A stretch of DNA of 64,000 nt from Chryseobacterium sp. FH1 (lineage in GTDB: Bacteria; Bacteroidota; Bacteroidia; Flavobacteriales; Weeksellaceae). A program made the position numbers and the translations under genes. Every line of letters begins with the position of its first letter. Within the stretch, counting starts at the first letter, position 1. Where the stretch lies: the NCBI RefSeq assembly GCF_000735135.1, contig NZ_JPLZ01000002.1, forward strand, positions 124,001 through 188,000. The letters run 5' to 3'. This document shows, piece by piece, positions 8,662 to 16,926 of this stretch. The notes under the pieces were generated by a model, which was given only the letters and a program-made list of their open reading frames with translations, was not told the origin of the DNA and ran no database searches.

Positions 8662-9039
8662 TTGAAATTTACCTTCAAAATATTATCCGTTTTTTGCCTG
8701 ATGTCGATTCTCTTGACCCAATGCAAAGACGATGATACGAATATTTTCCGTGCTTATGTGGAAGGAAAATTCACCTATTCCGATGGAGTATTTCTTGAGA
8801 ATCCTATCCATCTTGTTGTTGATAACAAAATAATTGCAGAAACTTATCCGAAAGAAAGCGGAAGTTTTGTATTGGCTGGACCTTACAGCAAAGGCGCGTA
8901 CAAATTGCAACTGAAAAATTTTAAAATCAAATCTTTCTCCACAGAAACTGCAGGTTGCAAAATCTCCGCAGATTCCCTCAGCATCGAGATTCCGGATGGT
9001 GTGACTTACGTTATTTTTAATGATATTACTTTGAAATGA
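8662..9039 (+). CDS. Small lipoprotein, second member of the duplicated module
   Basis: Homologue of the lipoprotein at 7632-8006. From a TTG start at 8662 it gives 125 residues with a normal lipoprotein signal (MKFTFKILSVFCLMSILLTQ, then Cys). The only in-frame ATG (8701) would leave just seven residues before the lipid-acceptor cysteine, too short for a signal peptide, so I prefer the TTG, although a start further upstream cannot be excluded. The mature part repeats the first copy's motifs (YVEGKF, GSFVLAGP, FSTETAG, DSLSIEIPDG, YVIFNDITLK). Its end overlaps the next barrel gene by 4 nt (ATGA), again indicating coupled translation. Confidence 0.65.
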   Translation: MKFTFKILSVFCLMSILLTQCKDDDTNIFRAYVEGKFTYSDGVFLENPIHLVVDNKIIAETYPKESGSFVLAGPYSKGAYKLQLKNFKIKSFSTETAGCKISADSLSIEIPDGVTYVIFNDITLK

Positions 9040-9650
9040 TAAAAAAATCTATTTTATTTTTCATCGTCATTTGTTCGATTTCGGTTTCTGCACAACGGAG
9101 AAAGCAGGATTGGACGGAGCAAGTAAAGTTTTCTGTAGATCCACACGTGAAAGTAATGGCTTCGCTTGGCAATAATTTCTTGAACGACGCTTTTGGATAT
9201 TTCTACGGTTTTGGACTTGGACTCAATACCAATCTTTACAAGAATTTCGGGTTGGGTGTTGAATACACATATTTCCTCGCCAACATCAAAGACCGTGATA
9301 AGTTTGGTTACCTCGGCGCACCATCGATGAATAATTTTGATTGGTACGTTTTCCATAAAGACAAAATCTCGGAAGAATTTTTCGTCGAGGAAATCTTGGG
9401 TTATAGTACTTATAGAATGAAAAGTCCTTATTTGGATAATTCCGGTGATTTCAATGAAGGTAATGGTGGACTGAATCTTGGGGCAAAAGCCATATATGTT
9501 TTGGACGCAGAAGGTTTCCAAGAAGTGGTTTTCGGAGCAAAGCTGAATTTCTATAATTCTAAAATCGGAAACCAAAAGCCGGATATTGCGAAGTACTATT
9601 CCAAAGCGACTTTGCTGAATTTTAGCGTAGCTTATCGTTTTAATTTTTAA
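9036..9650 (+). CDS. Outer-membrane beta-barrel protein, module copy 2
   Basis: 204 residues: signal peptide (about 1-19, ending ISVSAQ), a basic stretch RRKQDW, and then amphipathic strands (VKVMASLGNNFL, YFYGFGLGLNTNLY, FGLGVEYTYFLA, GGLNLGAKAIYVL, LLNFSVAYRFNF). It is the partner of the second lipoprotein and a diverged paralogue of the barrel at 8006-8596; both keep an 'NNFLNDAF/DNYLKDGV' segment early and an Asp-x-x-x-Tyr-Tyr-Ser-(R/K)-Ala segment just before the last strand. A small outer-membrane barrel is the likely fold. The function is not known. Confidence 0.72.
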   Translation: MIKKSILFFIVICSISVSAQRRKQDWTEQVKFSVDPHVKVMASLGNNFLNDAFGYFYGFGLGLNTNLYKNFGLGVEYTYFLANIKDRDKFGYLGAPSMNNFDWYVFHKDKISEEFFVEEILGYSTYRMKSPYLDNSGDFNEGNGGLNLGAKAIYVLDAEGFQEVVFGAKLNFYNSKIGNQKPDIAKYYSKATLLNFSVAYRFNF

Positions 9651-9788
9651 TTGATTTTTGTTTCCGCAACCCTAAAGTGAGCAAAAGTTCATTAAAACTT
9701 CTAACAATTTAAGCATAGTTTCAAACTCATTATCAACAATTTTAAGGCATTTTTAAGTTATTATAATTTCTGGTTAAAGTTTATTATA

Positions 9789-9821
9789 TTTGATTTTGAA
9801 TCAATTAATCCTATAAATTTG
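9789..9821 (+). promoter_or_regulatory. Promoter of the KKDGTPD-repeat gene
   Basis: TTTG (9789-9792) and TAAATTTG (9814-9821) are separated by 21 nt, within the range used by flavobacterial promoters. The predicted leader to the ATG at 9849 is about 20 nt. Confidence 0.5.
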
Positions 9822-9848
9822 TCTCATCAAAAACATAAACAATTCAAA

Positions 9849-10136
9849 ATGAAAAATCTTTTAACATCACTTTTGCTGACATTCGGGATTGGAATGGCAA
9901 GCGCACAAGTTGCATCTACGGTTGCGACATCAGCTTCTACAACTGCTTTGACTGCATCTACTGTTGCAAAAGCTCAAAAACAAAAAACAAAAAAGGCAGA
10001 AGCGAAAGCAGAGAAAAAAGCGACACCAACAGCCGTAAAACTGAAGAAAGACGGAACGCCGGACAAACGATACAAAGCCTCAAAAACCTTGAAAAAGGAC
10101 GGAACGCCAGACAAGCGCTACAAGGCTAACAAGTAA
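9849..10136 (+). CDS. Small secreted Lys/Ala-rich protein with two KKDGTPDKRYKA repeats
   Basis: 95 residues from the ATG at 9849: signal peptide (about 1-20, ending MASAQ), an Ala/Thr/Ser-rich segment, a Lys/Ala-rich segment (KQKTKKAEAKAEKKA), and two 13-residue repeats LKKDGTPDKRYKA (residues 65-77 and 81-93) that nearly fill the C-terminus. Proteins with this KDGTPD-x-R-(Y/F)-K repeat occur in Bacteroidota and have no experimentally known role that I am aware of. The mature chain is strongly basic and probably disordered, which would suit binding to acidic polymers or surfaces; that is speculation. It stands alone between its own promoter and a terminator. Confidence 0.75.
   Translation: MKNLLTSLLLTFGIGMASAQVASTVATSASTTALTASTVAKAQKQKTKKAEAKAEKKATPTAVKLKKDGTPDKRYKASKTLKKDGTPDKRYKANK
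10041..10127 (+). repeat. Two 39-nt coding repeats (LKKDGTPDKRYKA)
   Basis: Units 10041-10079 and 10089-10127 encode the same 13 residues with several silent differences (for example CTGAAGAAA versus TTGAAAAAG), so the protein repeat appears to be kept by selection and not to be a fresh duplication. Confidence 0.85.
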
Positions 10137-10194
10137 TTTATCTCACTCTTCTGAAGAGAAGGATAATTTAATTTTTCATAACTTTTATTTTTTT

Positions 10195-10226
10195 AAGACT
10201 TTGCATATTTTGTAGAGTCTTTTTTG
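10195..10226 (+). terminator. Hairpin terminator after the repeat protein
   Basis: An 11-bp stem (10195-10205 with 10211-10221, two G-T pairs), a 5-nt loop and a T-run. Confidence 0.7.
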
Positions 10227-10273
10227 GTTCGTGATTTGTTTATCTAAACACAACCAATCTAAAAAATACTGTT

Positions 10274-10618
10274 ATGAATAATCCGAAACCAATGCTTACA
10301 CTGTCGGAAGTGATGGAAAAGCTAAGACAAAAAGGAATCACAAACGAAATACGAATGACCGATGATAAACGTTTTGTAATCAGTGGTACAGAAAAGTCAT
10401 ACCAACCAGAAGATTTGAAAATCATCCGAACCTACAGATTCGAAGGTGCAAGTGACCCGGCTGATAATGTGGCACTTTACCTCATCAAAGACAATTACGA
10501 AAATATTGCAATGATCATTGATTCCTACGGCGCCAACAGCAATTATGAAGGTCCGGAATTCGATAGATTCCTGAAAAGAATCCCAGAAGTAGAAGCGAAG
10601 GAAGAGTTTGATTTTTAA
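10274..10618 (+). CDS. Small conserved cytoplasmic protein of the Bacteroidota (often mislabelled PRPP synthetase)
   Basis: 114 residues, no signal peptide or membrane segment. It has an N-terminal helix with EVMEKLRQKGITNEIRM, then YQPEDLKI, the YRFEG-S-P-D signature at about residues 54-62 (here YRFEGASDPAD) and a later ALYLI...IDSYG segment. This pattern is what I recall of a roughly 100-residue Bacteroidota family that databases often call 'phosphoribosylpyrophosphate synthetase'; it is far too short for that enzyme (about 310 residues) and lacks its PRPP-binding loop, so that name should not be used. Function unknown. It is monocistronic between two terminators. Confidence 0.7.
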   Translation: MNNPKPMLTLSEVMEKLRQKGITNEIRMTDDKRFVISGTEKSYQPEDLKIIRTYRFEGASDPADNVALYLIKDNYENIAMIIDSYGANSNYEGPEFDRFLKRIPEVEAKEEFDF

Positions 10619-10644
10619 AATTTCGCTTCGCTTTTCAAAAATAG

Positions 10645-10675
10645 AAACCTTGTCCGTAAAAAGACAAGGTTTTAT
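10645..10675. terminator. Bidirectional terminator
   Basis: A 10-bp perfect stem (10645-10654 with 10663-10672) with an 8-nt loop sits between two convergent genes, with a T-run on the plus side and an A-rich flank on the other. Confidence 0.8.
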
Positions 10676-10680
10676 TTTTA

Positions 10681-12690
10681 TTAAATCTTGATGATCAGCA
10701 AAGTTTTCTTGAGTCCATCCTCAATGCCTTTCCAGTAGAAATTGAAGAACGATCGTTCCTTGTTCCGTTCAACATAGATGTCCACAGATTCCGGAAATTT
10801 CTGAGAATCCTTTTTCACAAACAGATTGGCAACGCCAGAGAGGAATTTCTTTTTCTCTTTGGTATCTTTATCTATCAGCGCCACTTTCAAATCTTTATGT
10901 GTGATCTTGAATTTGCCATTCATAATATCATTGTTACCTTTGAAATTATAATTAAGACTCGTAATCGTTCCAGTCGCTGTGATATTCATATATGGTTTGA
11001 TGAATGGATTGATGTCATTGGCCGGCAAATCATTGATATAACCACCAATTGTAAAGTTGTCTCGTAAGTCCGAAGTGTCAAAGTTCCAATTGACTTTCAT
11101 TGGAGAAACGCCCATAAAATTGCAATTGATGACAATCGGAACTTTCGTATTGGCGCCTTTCTTTTTGTTGGAATTCAGATTTTTGACATTCAAATTGAAA
11201 TTTGTGAAAAATACCTTTCCAGGTCCGTTGTTGTCTGGCTTGTCTTCTTCATAAACCAATTTTGAATCTATAAGATTCAGATTGTCAACAACTAAAGGGA
11301 ATTTTATATTTCTAAGAACTTTGGAATAGAGCAACTTTTCTTTTGGATTGTCTTTCGGAATTTTACTTCGGAAAATATTGGCGTCCACATTGTGAAGTTT
11401 CGCGGATTTCAAATGAAGGTCGAGTTCTTTTTCAAAAGTCCAATCGACGCCAGAAAGTTGAATCCTGTTTGCTGAAATATTGAACTGGTCATCTTCCATC
11501 GGAATTGTTCTTACAAACTCAGCACGCGACATTTTTGGAATCATTTTAAAATTCATCAAATCAATCGATTGCGAAGACATATTGAAGCTTGACAAACTGA
11601 GATTGTAATATTTGCCAGAATCGTAGAAAAACGTGTTCCCAATAATTTTGTAATCTTTGAATTTGAAAGGTAATTTGTTTTTCGAAGTTTCGTCATCCAT
11701 CAAAAATTCTTTCACATTCGCATCAAATTTTGCAAGTGACAAGGATTTTTCGCCGTTGGATTTCAGCATTGATAAGGTTCCATTTTTAATATCAATATTG
11801 GCAAAATTCAAATCGATGCCATTTTTCTTTGTATTTTTCGGTTTAATGATTTTCGCATCACGATTTTGAATCACAAATTCGGGATTGATGAACTGCGCAT
11901 TTTTCAAATTCAGTTTCGTCTTATCAAAAACCAAATCATTGAAAGAAATCTTCTTGCTTTTGATACTGAAAAGACTTTTTTGTTTCGTGAAACTTTTCTC
12001 CCAATCTTTAAAGTCCAAAATTGATTTCAACTCAAAATCATTGATTTCCAGTTGGCCATTATTGGTTTTAACATCGCTGGAATTAATCGTATAAACATCA
12101 TTTATTTTGGCGAAGAAATCTCTCGCGGTAATCTTGTAACTATCCAGCGCAAACGGCAATTCGTTCGGATTATCGTTTAAACTAAGATTCTTGATTTCGA
12201 GATTAAGGTTTTTAGCTGAAAAAGCTTTTGAGTCATCCGGATTTATAACATCGATGTTTCCTTTGGCAATGTCAATATTTCGGATGAGAAACGGCATTGG
12301 TTCTTTTACGGAATCTTTGGTTTTCTTTTGCGCCAATCTGATTTTGAGACGCGGATTCGTCAATCTAATGGAATTGGTATTGATTTTTTTATTTTTGATT
12401 AAATCAATAATACCCAATCTACTGACATTCAAGCCATCAACAAAGCCATCAATCGCCAGGACTTTTTTGTCATTCGGATTTTTGGATTTTATCAAAATAT
12501 CGTCTGCCGAAATGCTACCACTGAGAATTTCGACATTCAAAGTTTTGTAGGTAATGGCGTAAGGTGTTTTGTTTTTGATGTAATCCGGAAGCTGATACTT
12601 GAGCCAAAGCGTGAATCCAACGTTCACTAACAGGATGAGAAGCAAAATACTTCCCAGAACGATTCCGGTAACTTTTAAAGTTTTTTTCAT
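10681..12690 (-). CDS. AsmA-like envelope protein
   Basis: 669 residues from the ATG at 12690, 3 nt after the WG-repeat gene. One N-terminal membrane helix (about 8-32, VTGIVLGSILLLILLVNVGF) is followed by a long periplasmic region of recurring short strands (ITYKTLNVEILSGSISADDI, LNVSRLGIIDLI, INTNSIRLTNPRLKIRL), the pattern of AsmA/DUF748 proteins, which form elongated beta structures bridging the envelope and, in Proteobacteria, help carry phospholipids to the outer membrane. The C-terminal segment VDIYVERNKERSFFNFYWKG looks like the conserved AsmA-type end. The exact role here is inferred from fold and topology only. Confidence 0.7.
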   Translation of the reverse strand: MKKTLKVTGIVLGSILLLILLVNVGFTLWLKYQLPDYIKNKTPYAITYKTLNVEILSGSISADDILIKSKNPNDKKVLAIDGFVDGLNVSRLGIIDLIKNKKINTNSIRLTNPRLKIRLAQKKTKDSVKEPMPFLIRNIDIAKGNIDVINPDDSKAFSAKNLNLEIKNLSLNDNPNELPFALDSYKITARDFFAKINDVYTINSSDVKTNNGQLEINDFELKSILDFKDWEKSFTKQKSLFSIKSKKISFNDLVFDKTKLNLKNAQFINPEFVIQNRDAKIIKPKNTKKNGIDLNFANIDIKNGTLSMLKSNGEKSLSLAKFDANVKEFLMDDETSKNKLPFKFKDYKIIGNTFFYDSGKYYNLSLSSFNMSSQSIDLMNFKMIPKMSRAEFVRTIPMEDDQFNISANRIQLSGVDWTFEKELDLHLKSAKLHNVDANIFRSKIPKDNPKEKLLYSKVLRNIKFPLVVDNLNLIDSKLVYEEDKPDNNGPGKVFFTNFNLNVKNLNSNKKKGANTKVPIVINCNFMGVSPMKVNWNFDTSDLRDNFTIGGYINDLPANDINPFIKPYMNITATGTITSLNYNFKGNNDIMNGKFKITHKDLKVALIDKDTKEKKKFLSGVANLFVKKDSQKFPESVDIYVERNKERSFFNFYWKGIEDGLKKTLLIIKI

Positions 12691-12693
12691 CAA

Positions 12694-14532
12694 TTATTTT
12701 ATTTTCGGTGGCGGAGGCGGTGGTTCTGGCTCTTTTGTGTTTTCAAGAAATTCAGTTTTTGTAAATGACTTTAAAATTTTTCCATTACTATTAATTTCAA
12801 AATATTGCATTCCTTTCCTCGCATAGATTTTATCATCTCCAAAACCTAAGCCATATCCTAAATTTGGTTTCAATTCATCATAAATCAACGGACAGATGAT
12901 TTTATTATTCAAATCTATAATTCCGAATTTCTTGTTTTTTCCGACAAAAACTTTATCTCTCGCCACGAAAACAAAATCATAAATTGCCGGAATCTTTTCC
13001 TTGAAAGTCTTGTACTCCAACATTCCAGATTTGGAGCCGAGTTTTACAATATGTCTATTTTCGGGACCATATTCTACCCAATCGGAAAACTCATCATAAA
13101 TAATTGGAGAAAGAATTTTATTGTTCAAATCAATAACACCGAATTTTTTATTTTTCTTAACCAAGAATTTAGAATGGTCATAAAAAAGCGGATGAATGGA
13201 CTGATAACCGTTTACGATTGTTTTATTATTAATATCAACAATCTTTGCTGTATTATCATTTGCGACAATAAAGTAATTTTCCGATTCTTTTGGTTTATCA
13301 TCAAGCCTATCAAAAACTTCATAGATGAACTGTTTTCCAAAAGGAATTAGAATTTTGTTTTTGGAATCGATGAGACCAACCTCATTATTGATTTTGGCAA
13401 CTGCGTAATTTTGTCGTTCAAATTGGAGTTCTTCATCATAAACAAAAGGCACTTTTACAGTTCCATTTCTGTCGACAACGCCATATTTTCCTTTTAGATT
13501 TTTGAATGAAATTGCTGGATTGTCTGTGCGGAAATTATTATAAATAGGCTCCAAAGATTCTCCAATTTTCTTAAGGTTTTGATTGAAGATAGAATAAACC
13601 TTTCCTTTCCTAGCGTTGAAATATTCAGAATAATTTCCGTGGTTGCTGTCGTAAGCTTCAATAAAATCATATTCGAAAGGAACTTTGATTTGTCCATCGG
13701 ATTTTATCATTCCGTACTTGCCATTTCTTTTTACAATTGCATTTTTAAATCCATCAAAAACCGTTGCAGAATCGAATTTATTATTTGGGAAAGCAGGTTC
13801 TATTTTTTCATTAAGGAACTCATAATTCTTTCCTTTCCTCACTAAAACTGCTCCATTTTTAAAATAGGTTGATTGACTCCTGTCAAAAATATCTTTAGAA
13901 AAATCATAATGGTTTGTGCTAAAAACCTCATCATAAAGAAAGCCTGACAGCTGTTTTCCTTTGTTATCGAAGAAAGCCCATTTCTTATCTTTCTGGACAA
14001 TCACAATATCATCCAATTGTTCTGAGCGAGCATCATCGTAAATAACCGGGATGATTTCTTTTCCAGTTTTATCAATGAATCCTGATTTTCCATTTTTGAC
14101 AACAGAACAAAGTCCGTTAGTTGTGAAATATTGAACCTCATCATAAATTGGTTGGATAATTAACTTTCCTTTCTCATCGATGAAGCCCCATTTTTTATTT
14201 TTACGAACCCCTGCTAATCCGAAAGAAAAAATCTTGACTTCATCAAAATCGCCTTCTAATCTTAAATTTCTCTTTGTGATGAAAAATTCCTTTCTTCCAA
14301 TTTTTGCATAAGCAAGTCCATTTTCAAACGGATTCACAAAATCATACTCGAACGGAATAACGATAGAACTATCTTTATCTATGAAACCCCATTTGTTTTT
14401 CTTGTTGTGAACTCGGAACCAACCAGTTTCTTTGTCCCTTTCAATATAATCGATATCTTTCTTAGAAAATTTGGGAGAACTTTCTGTGCAGGAAAAGAAA
14501 ATGAGCAATAGAAAAAGCAATCCGTTTTTCAT
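12694..14532 (-). CDS. WG-repeat lipoprotein
   Basis: 612 residues. The signal peptide ends in the lipobox LIFFSC (cysteine about 15). The rest is a chain of WG repeats, each of the form KWGFIDKDG-x-IVIPF-x-YD, visible at least eight times (for example NKWGFIDKDSSIVIPFEYD, KKWGFIDEKGKLIIQPIYD, KSGFIDKTGKEIIPVIYD, KYGVVDRNGTVKVPFVYD, KFGVIDLNNKILSPIIYD). WG repeats build beta-propeller-like or beta-solenoid structures and are frequent in surface or periplasmic proteins of unknown role. The end is a proline run (EPEPPPPPP). It lies 9 nt after the DUF2797 gene and just before the AsmA-like gene, so the three are probably one operon. Confidence 0.85.
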   Translation of the reverse strand: MKNGLLFLLLIFFSCTESSPKFSKKDIDYIERDKETGWFRVHNKKNKWGFIDKDSSIVIPFEYDFVNPFENGLAYAKIGRKEFFITKRNLRLEGDFDEVKIFSFGLAGVRKNKKWGFIDEKGKLIIQPIYDEVQYFTTNGLCSVVKNGKSGFIDKTGKEIIPVIYDDARSEQLDDIVIVQKDKKWAFFDNKGKQLSGFLYDEVFSTNHYDFSKDIFDRSQSTYFKNGAVLVRKGKNYEFLNEKIEPAFPNNKFDSATVFDGFKNAIVKRNGKYGMIKSDGQIKVPFEYDFIEAYDSNHGNYSEYFNARKGKVYSIFNQNLKKIGESLEPIYNNFRTDNPAISFKNLKGKYGVVDRNGTVKVPFVYDEELQFERQNYAVAKINNEVGLIDSKNKILIPFGKQFIYEVFDRLDDKPKESENYFIVANDNTAKIVDINNKTIVNGYQSIHPLFYDHSKFLVKKNKKFGVIDLNNKILSPIIYDEFSDWVEYGPENRHIVKLGSKSGMLEYKTFKEKIPAIYDFVFVARDKVFVGKNKKFGIIDLNNKIICPLIYDELKPNLGYGLGFGDDKIYARKGMQYFEINSNGKILKSFTKTEFLENTKEPEPPPPPPKIK

Positions 14533-14541
14533 ACTAAAATT

Positions 14542-15333
14542 TTAAACCGTCAACTCCACCACATAACCTTCGTGCCCACGAACATTGATGAAATCATCGC
14601 CTTCAAAAGCAAGATACTGCCCTTTGATTCCCTTCAAAACACCATTGAATTCTGGTTTTTTGTCCAACGTGAAAACATTGATCTTCTCAGGTTTTTCGTA
14701 AGGAAAATCGAGTTTGATGATATTTTCCTCGCTCACCGCAAATTTTTTGAAATCGTTGGGAAAATAGTCTGCAATTTTGTTTCGGAAATCGATCAGGTCT
14801 AAAGTGTCCTCGTAATCATCCAAAAGCATTTTCTTCGGATTGGTTTTGTCGGCCACGTGTTTTTTCAGTTCCACCTCTATCATTCCAGCTTCGTAACGGT
14901 TTTCCGTGATGGCAATTGGCAACGCAAAAGTCGCCCCTTGATCTATCCATCTTGTCGGGATTTGCGCTTCTCTAGTCACGCCAACTTTCACATCGCCTGT
15001 GTAAGCCAAATAAACGATGTGCGGAACCAGTTGGATCTGTTTCTCAACTTCCAGATCTCTTTCGCCCACGCCAAGATGCGCGGTTGACAATTCCGGTCGG
15101 ATGATCGAATCGCTCGCGTATGGACTTTCGAAGAAGCATTTTTTGCAGAATCCCATTCGGTAGATCTTCTCGTCGCTCCCACAATTCACACATTCGTAGC
15201 CAACGTGTTTGACGTGAAGTTCTTTCCCAAAAAGTTGATTCATATTGATGAGGTCGCCATTCAGGTTTAGGTAATATTGGATTGGTTTTCCGTTTTGAGA
15301 GATCATTTTCAGGATTTGTCCGGAGAATTGCAT
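14542..15333 (-). CDS. DUF2797 family protein
   Basis: 263 residues, cytoplasmic. Four cysteines, C48-V-N-C51 and C63-K-K-C66, form a likely zinc ribbon near the N-terminus. The segment VYLAYTGDVKVGVTRE followed by RWIDQGA is the core of DUF2797 and resembles the Y-x-G-x-(K/T)-x-G-x-T/S pattern of GIY-YIG nuclease folds, so a nucleic-acid-related role is possible, but nothing is established. It is the first gene of a minus-strand run with the WG-repeat and AsmA-like genes. Its ATG at 15333 is the obvious start (MQFSGQILKM). Confidence 0.85.
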   Translation of the reverse strand: MQFSGQILKMISQNGKPIQYYLNLNGDLINMNQLFGKELHVKHVGYECVNCGSDEKIYRMGFCKKCFFESPYASDSIIRPELSTAHLGVGERDLEVEKQIQLVPHIVYLAYTGDVKVGVTREAQIPTRWIDQGATFALPIAITENRYEAGMIEVELKKHVADKTNPKKMLLDDYEDTLDLIDFRNKIADYFPNDFKKFAVSEENIIKLDFPYEKPEKINVFTLDKKPEFNGVLKGIKGQYLAFEGDDFINVRGHEGYVVELTV

Positions 15334-15460
15334 TTTGATGTGGATTTGAAATTGGGATTAAAAGTAAACATTATTAATTAATTTTAAAGTTCCCAACTAA
15401 ATTTCAAAAGAATCGTTTCTGTTTTTGTTTAATTCTTATCTTCGCAACACATTTGATTTT

Positions 15461-16489
15461 ATGAATTATTTAGTAACTGGAGGCAGTGGATTTATTGGTT
15501 CTCATTTGGTAGAACAACTTTTGAAAAATGGACATTCTGTCATTAATATTGACAATTTCGACGATTTTTACGATTACAAAATTAAGATTAAAAATACGCT
15601 CGAATCTTTAGCCACAAAATCTGAATTTAATTTTACGGACAAAGAAACCGATATTCAAAACTTATCAACTGAAACTAAATCAGACAATTACCAGTTTTAC
15701 TTTCAGGATATCCGTGATAAAAAAGGTTTGGAAGAGATTTTTCAAAACCATAAAATTGATCTAGTCATTCATTTGGCGGCCTTGGCTGGTGTTCGTCCGT
15801 CTATAGAAAGACCTTTGGAATATGAAGAAGTGAATATCCGTGGCACTCAGAATCTATGGGAACTTTGCAAAGAATTTGGAATCAAAAAATTCGTTTGCGC
15901 CTCGTCGTCAAGTGTTTATGGCAATAATGAGAAAATTCCTTTCGCGGAAACTGATAATGTGGACAATCCTATTTCGCCTTACGCTGCGACAAAAAAATGT
16001 GGTGAAATTATCGGTCACGTTTATCATAGTCTTTATCATATTGATATGATCCAACTGAGATTTTTCACAGTTTATGGCCCGAGACAAAGACCAGATCTGG
16101 CGATCCACAAATTCACTAAATTGATTTTTGAAAATAAAGAAATCCCTTTTTACGGCGATGGTTCCACAGCAAGAGATTACACTTTCATTGAGGATATCAT
16201 TGATGGGATATTAAAATCAATCAAACATCTTGAGACGAATGACAAGGTTTATGAGATCATCAATCTTGGCGAAAGCGAAGTGGTGACACTCAACGAAATG
16301 CTGTCTGTCTTAGAAACCACAATTGGCAAAAAGGCAAATAGAAAAATGTTGCCAATGCAACCCGGCGATGTTCAAAAAACCAATGCCGACATTACAAAAG
16401 CAAGGACATTAATTGGATATGCACCAAGGACAAACTTCCAAAATGGCATAAAAAAATTTGTGGAATGGTTTTTGGGAAATCCGCACTAA
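15461..16489 (+). CDS. NAD-dependent nucleotide-sugar epimerase, probably UDP-glucuronate 4-epimerase
   Basis: 342 residues from the ATG at 15461 (MNYLVTGGSG); an in-frame alternative start upstream would add 12 residues in front of the Rossmann strand and is unlikely. Extended short-chain dehydrogenase: NAD-binding GGSGFIGSH (7-15), HLAALAGVRPS, the active-site Ser-Tyr-Lys set (SSSSVYG and the YxxxK in SPYAATKK), and RFFTVYGPRQRPDLAI followed by YGDGSTARDYTFIEDI. The NFDDFYDYKIK region and the RPDLAIHKF segment are typical of UDP-glucuronate 4-epimerases, which supply UDP-galacturonate for surface polysaccharides. Substrate is inferred. Other nucleotide-sugar epimerases of the GalE family are the alternative. 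Confidence 0.85.
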   Translation: MNYLVTGGSGFIGSHLVEQLLKNGHSVINIDNFDDFYDYKIKIKNTLESLATKSEFNFTDKETDIQNLSTETKSDNYQFYFQDIRDKKGLEEIFQNHKIDLVIHLAALAGVRPSIERPLEYEEVNIRGTQNLWELCKEFGIKKFVCASSSSVYGNNEKIPFAETDNVDNPISPYAATKKCGEIIGHVYHSLYHIDMIQLRFFTVYGPRQRPDLAIHKFTKLIFENKEIPFYGDGSTARDYTFIEDIIDGILKSIKHLETNDKVYEIINLGESEVVTLNEMLSVLETTIGKKANRKMLPMQPGDVQKTNADITKARTLIGYAPRTNFQNGIKKFVEWFLGNPH

Positions 16490-16588
16490 TAACTTACGAT
16501 GACAACAGGAATTTGAATATTAAATAAAATAATTTTTAAATATTGTTGAAAATCAGTAGAAAAGTGTATAAAGTATCACCTATTTTTT

Positions 16589-16596
16589 TACTTTTG
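16589..16596 (+). promoter_or_regulatory. -7 element upstream of the DUF2795 gene
   Basis: TACTTTTG matches TAnnTTTG, 15 nt before the ATG at 16612. No good -33 element is seen. Confidence 0.45.
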
Positions 16597-16611
16597 CAAA
16601 AATTATAAATT

Positions 16612-16833
16612 ATGTATTGGACATTAGAATTAGCATCTTACCTTAGTGATGCACCTTGGCCGATGACCAAGGCAGAATTGATTGACTACGCCATCAGAAC
16701 CGGAGCACCTATGGAAGTTGTAGAAAACCTACAAGCTATCGAGGACGAAGGAGAGATCTATGATGCGATTGACGAAATCTGGAGCGACTATCCTACAGAC
16801 GAGGATTACCTCTGGAACGAAGACGAATATTAA
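16612..16833 (+). CDS. DUF2795 domain protein
   Basis: 73 residues, very acidic toward the C-terminus (EDEGEIYDAIDEIWSDYPTDEDY). The segment LSDAPWPMTKAELIDYAIRTGAP, then VVENLQAIEDEGEIY, is the short helical DUF2795 domain found in many bacteria; its function is not known. It has its own -7 element and lies 93 nt upstream of secA, separated from it by two arrays of 7-bp repeats, the first of which starts on the last base of this gene's stop codon. Confidence 0.85.
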   Translation: MYWTLELASYLSDAPWPMTKAELIDYAIRTGAPMEVVENLQAIEDEGEIYDAIDEIWSDYPTDEDYLWNEDEY

Positions 16834-16919
16834 GATAGCAATTGGCTCTTGGCGATTAGCGATTAGCCTTTGAAAATAAAATTATTAATGCGATTAGCCA
16901 AATGCTAATTGCCAAAAGC
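16833..16919. repeat. Two arrays of five 7-bp units, each unit ending in GC
   Basis: First array 16833-16867: AGATAGC, AATTGGC, TCTTGGC, GATTAGC, GATTAGC. Second array 16885-16919: TTAATGC, GATTAGC, CAAATGC, TAATTGC, CAAAAGC. GC recurs exactly every 7 nt within each array, and the arrays are offset by 24 nt. GATTAGC is shared with the array at 120-147. The region separates the DUF2795 gene from secA and ends 7 nt before the secA ATG. Confidence 0.75.
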
Positions 16920-16926
16920 TGAATAA

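Noticed and set aside
9054-9575. 173-codon open frame antisense to the second barrel
   Set aside because: Covers a clear signal-peptide barrel gene; no signal for the reverse strand.
10274-10618. PRPP synthetase
   Set aside because: Only 114 residues and no PRPP-binding loop; the name is a database artefact for this small family.
12694-12720. GGNGGNGG-type run as a regulatory repeat
   Set aside because: It is the coding region for the proline run at the end of the WG-repeat lipoprotein read on the other strand.
16833-16919. CRISPR array
   Set aside because: Period is 7 nt without spacers and units are not identical, so it is not a CRISPR array.
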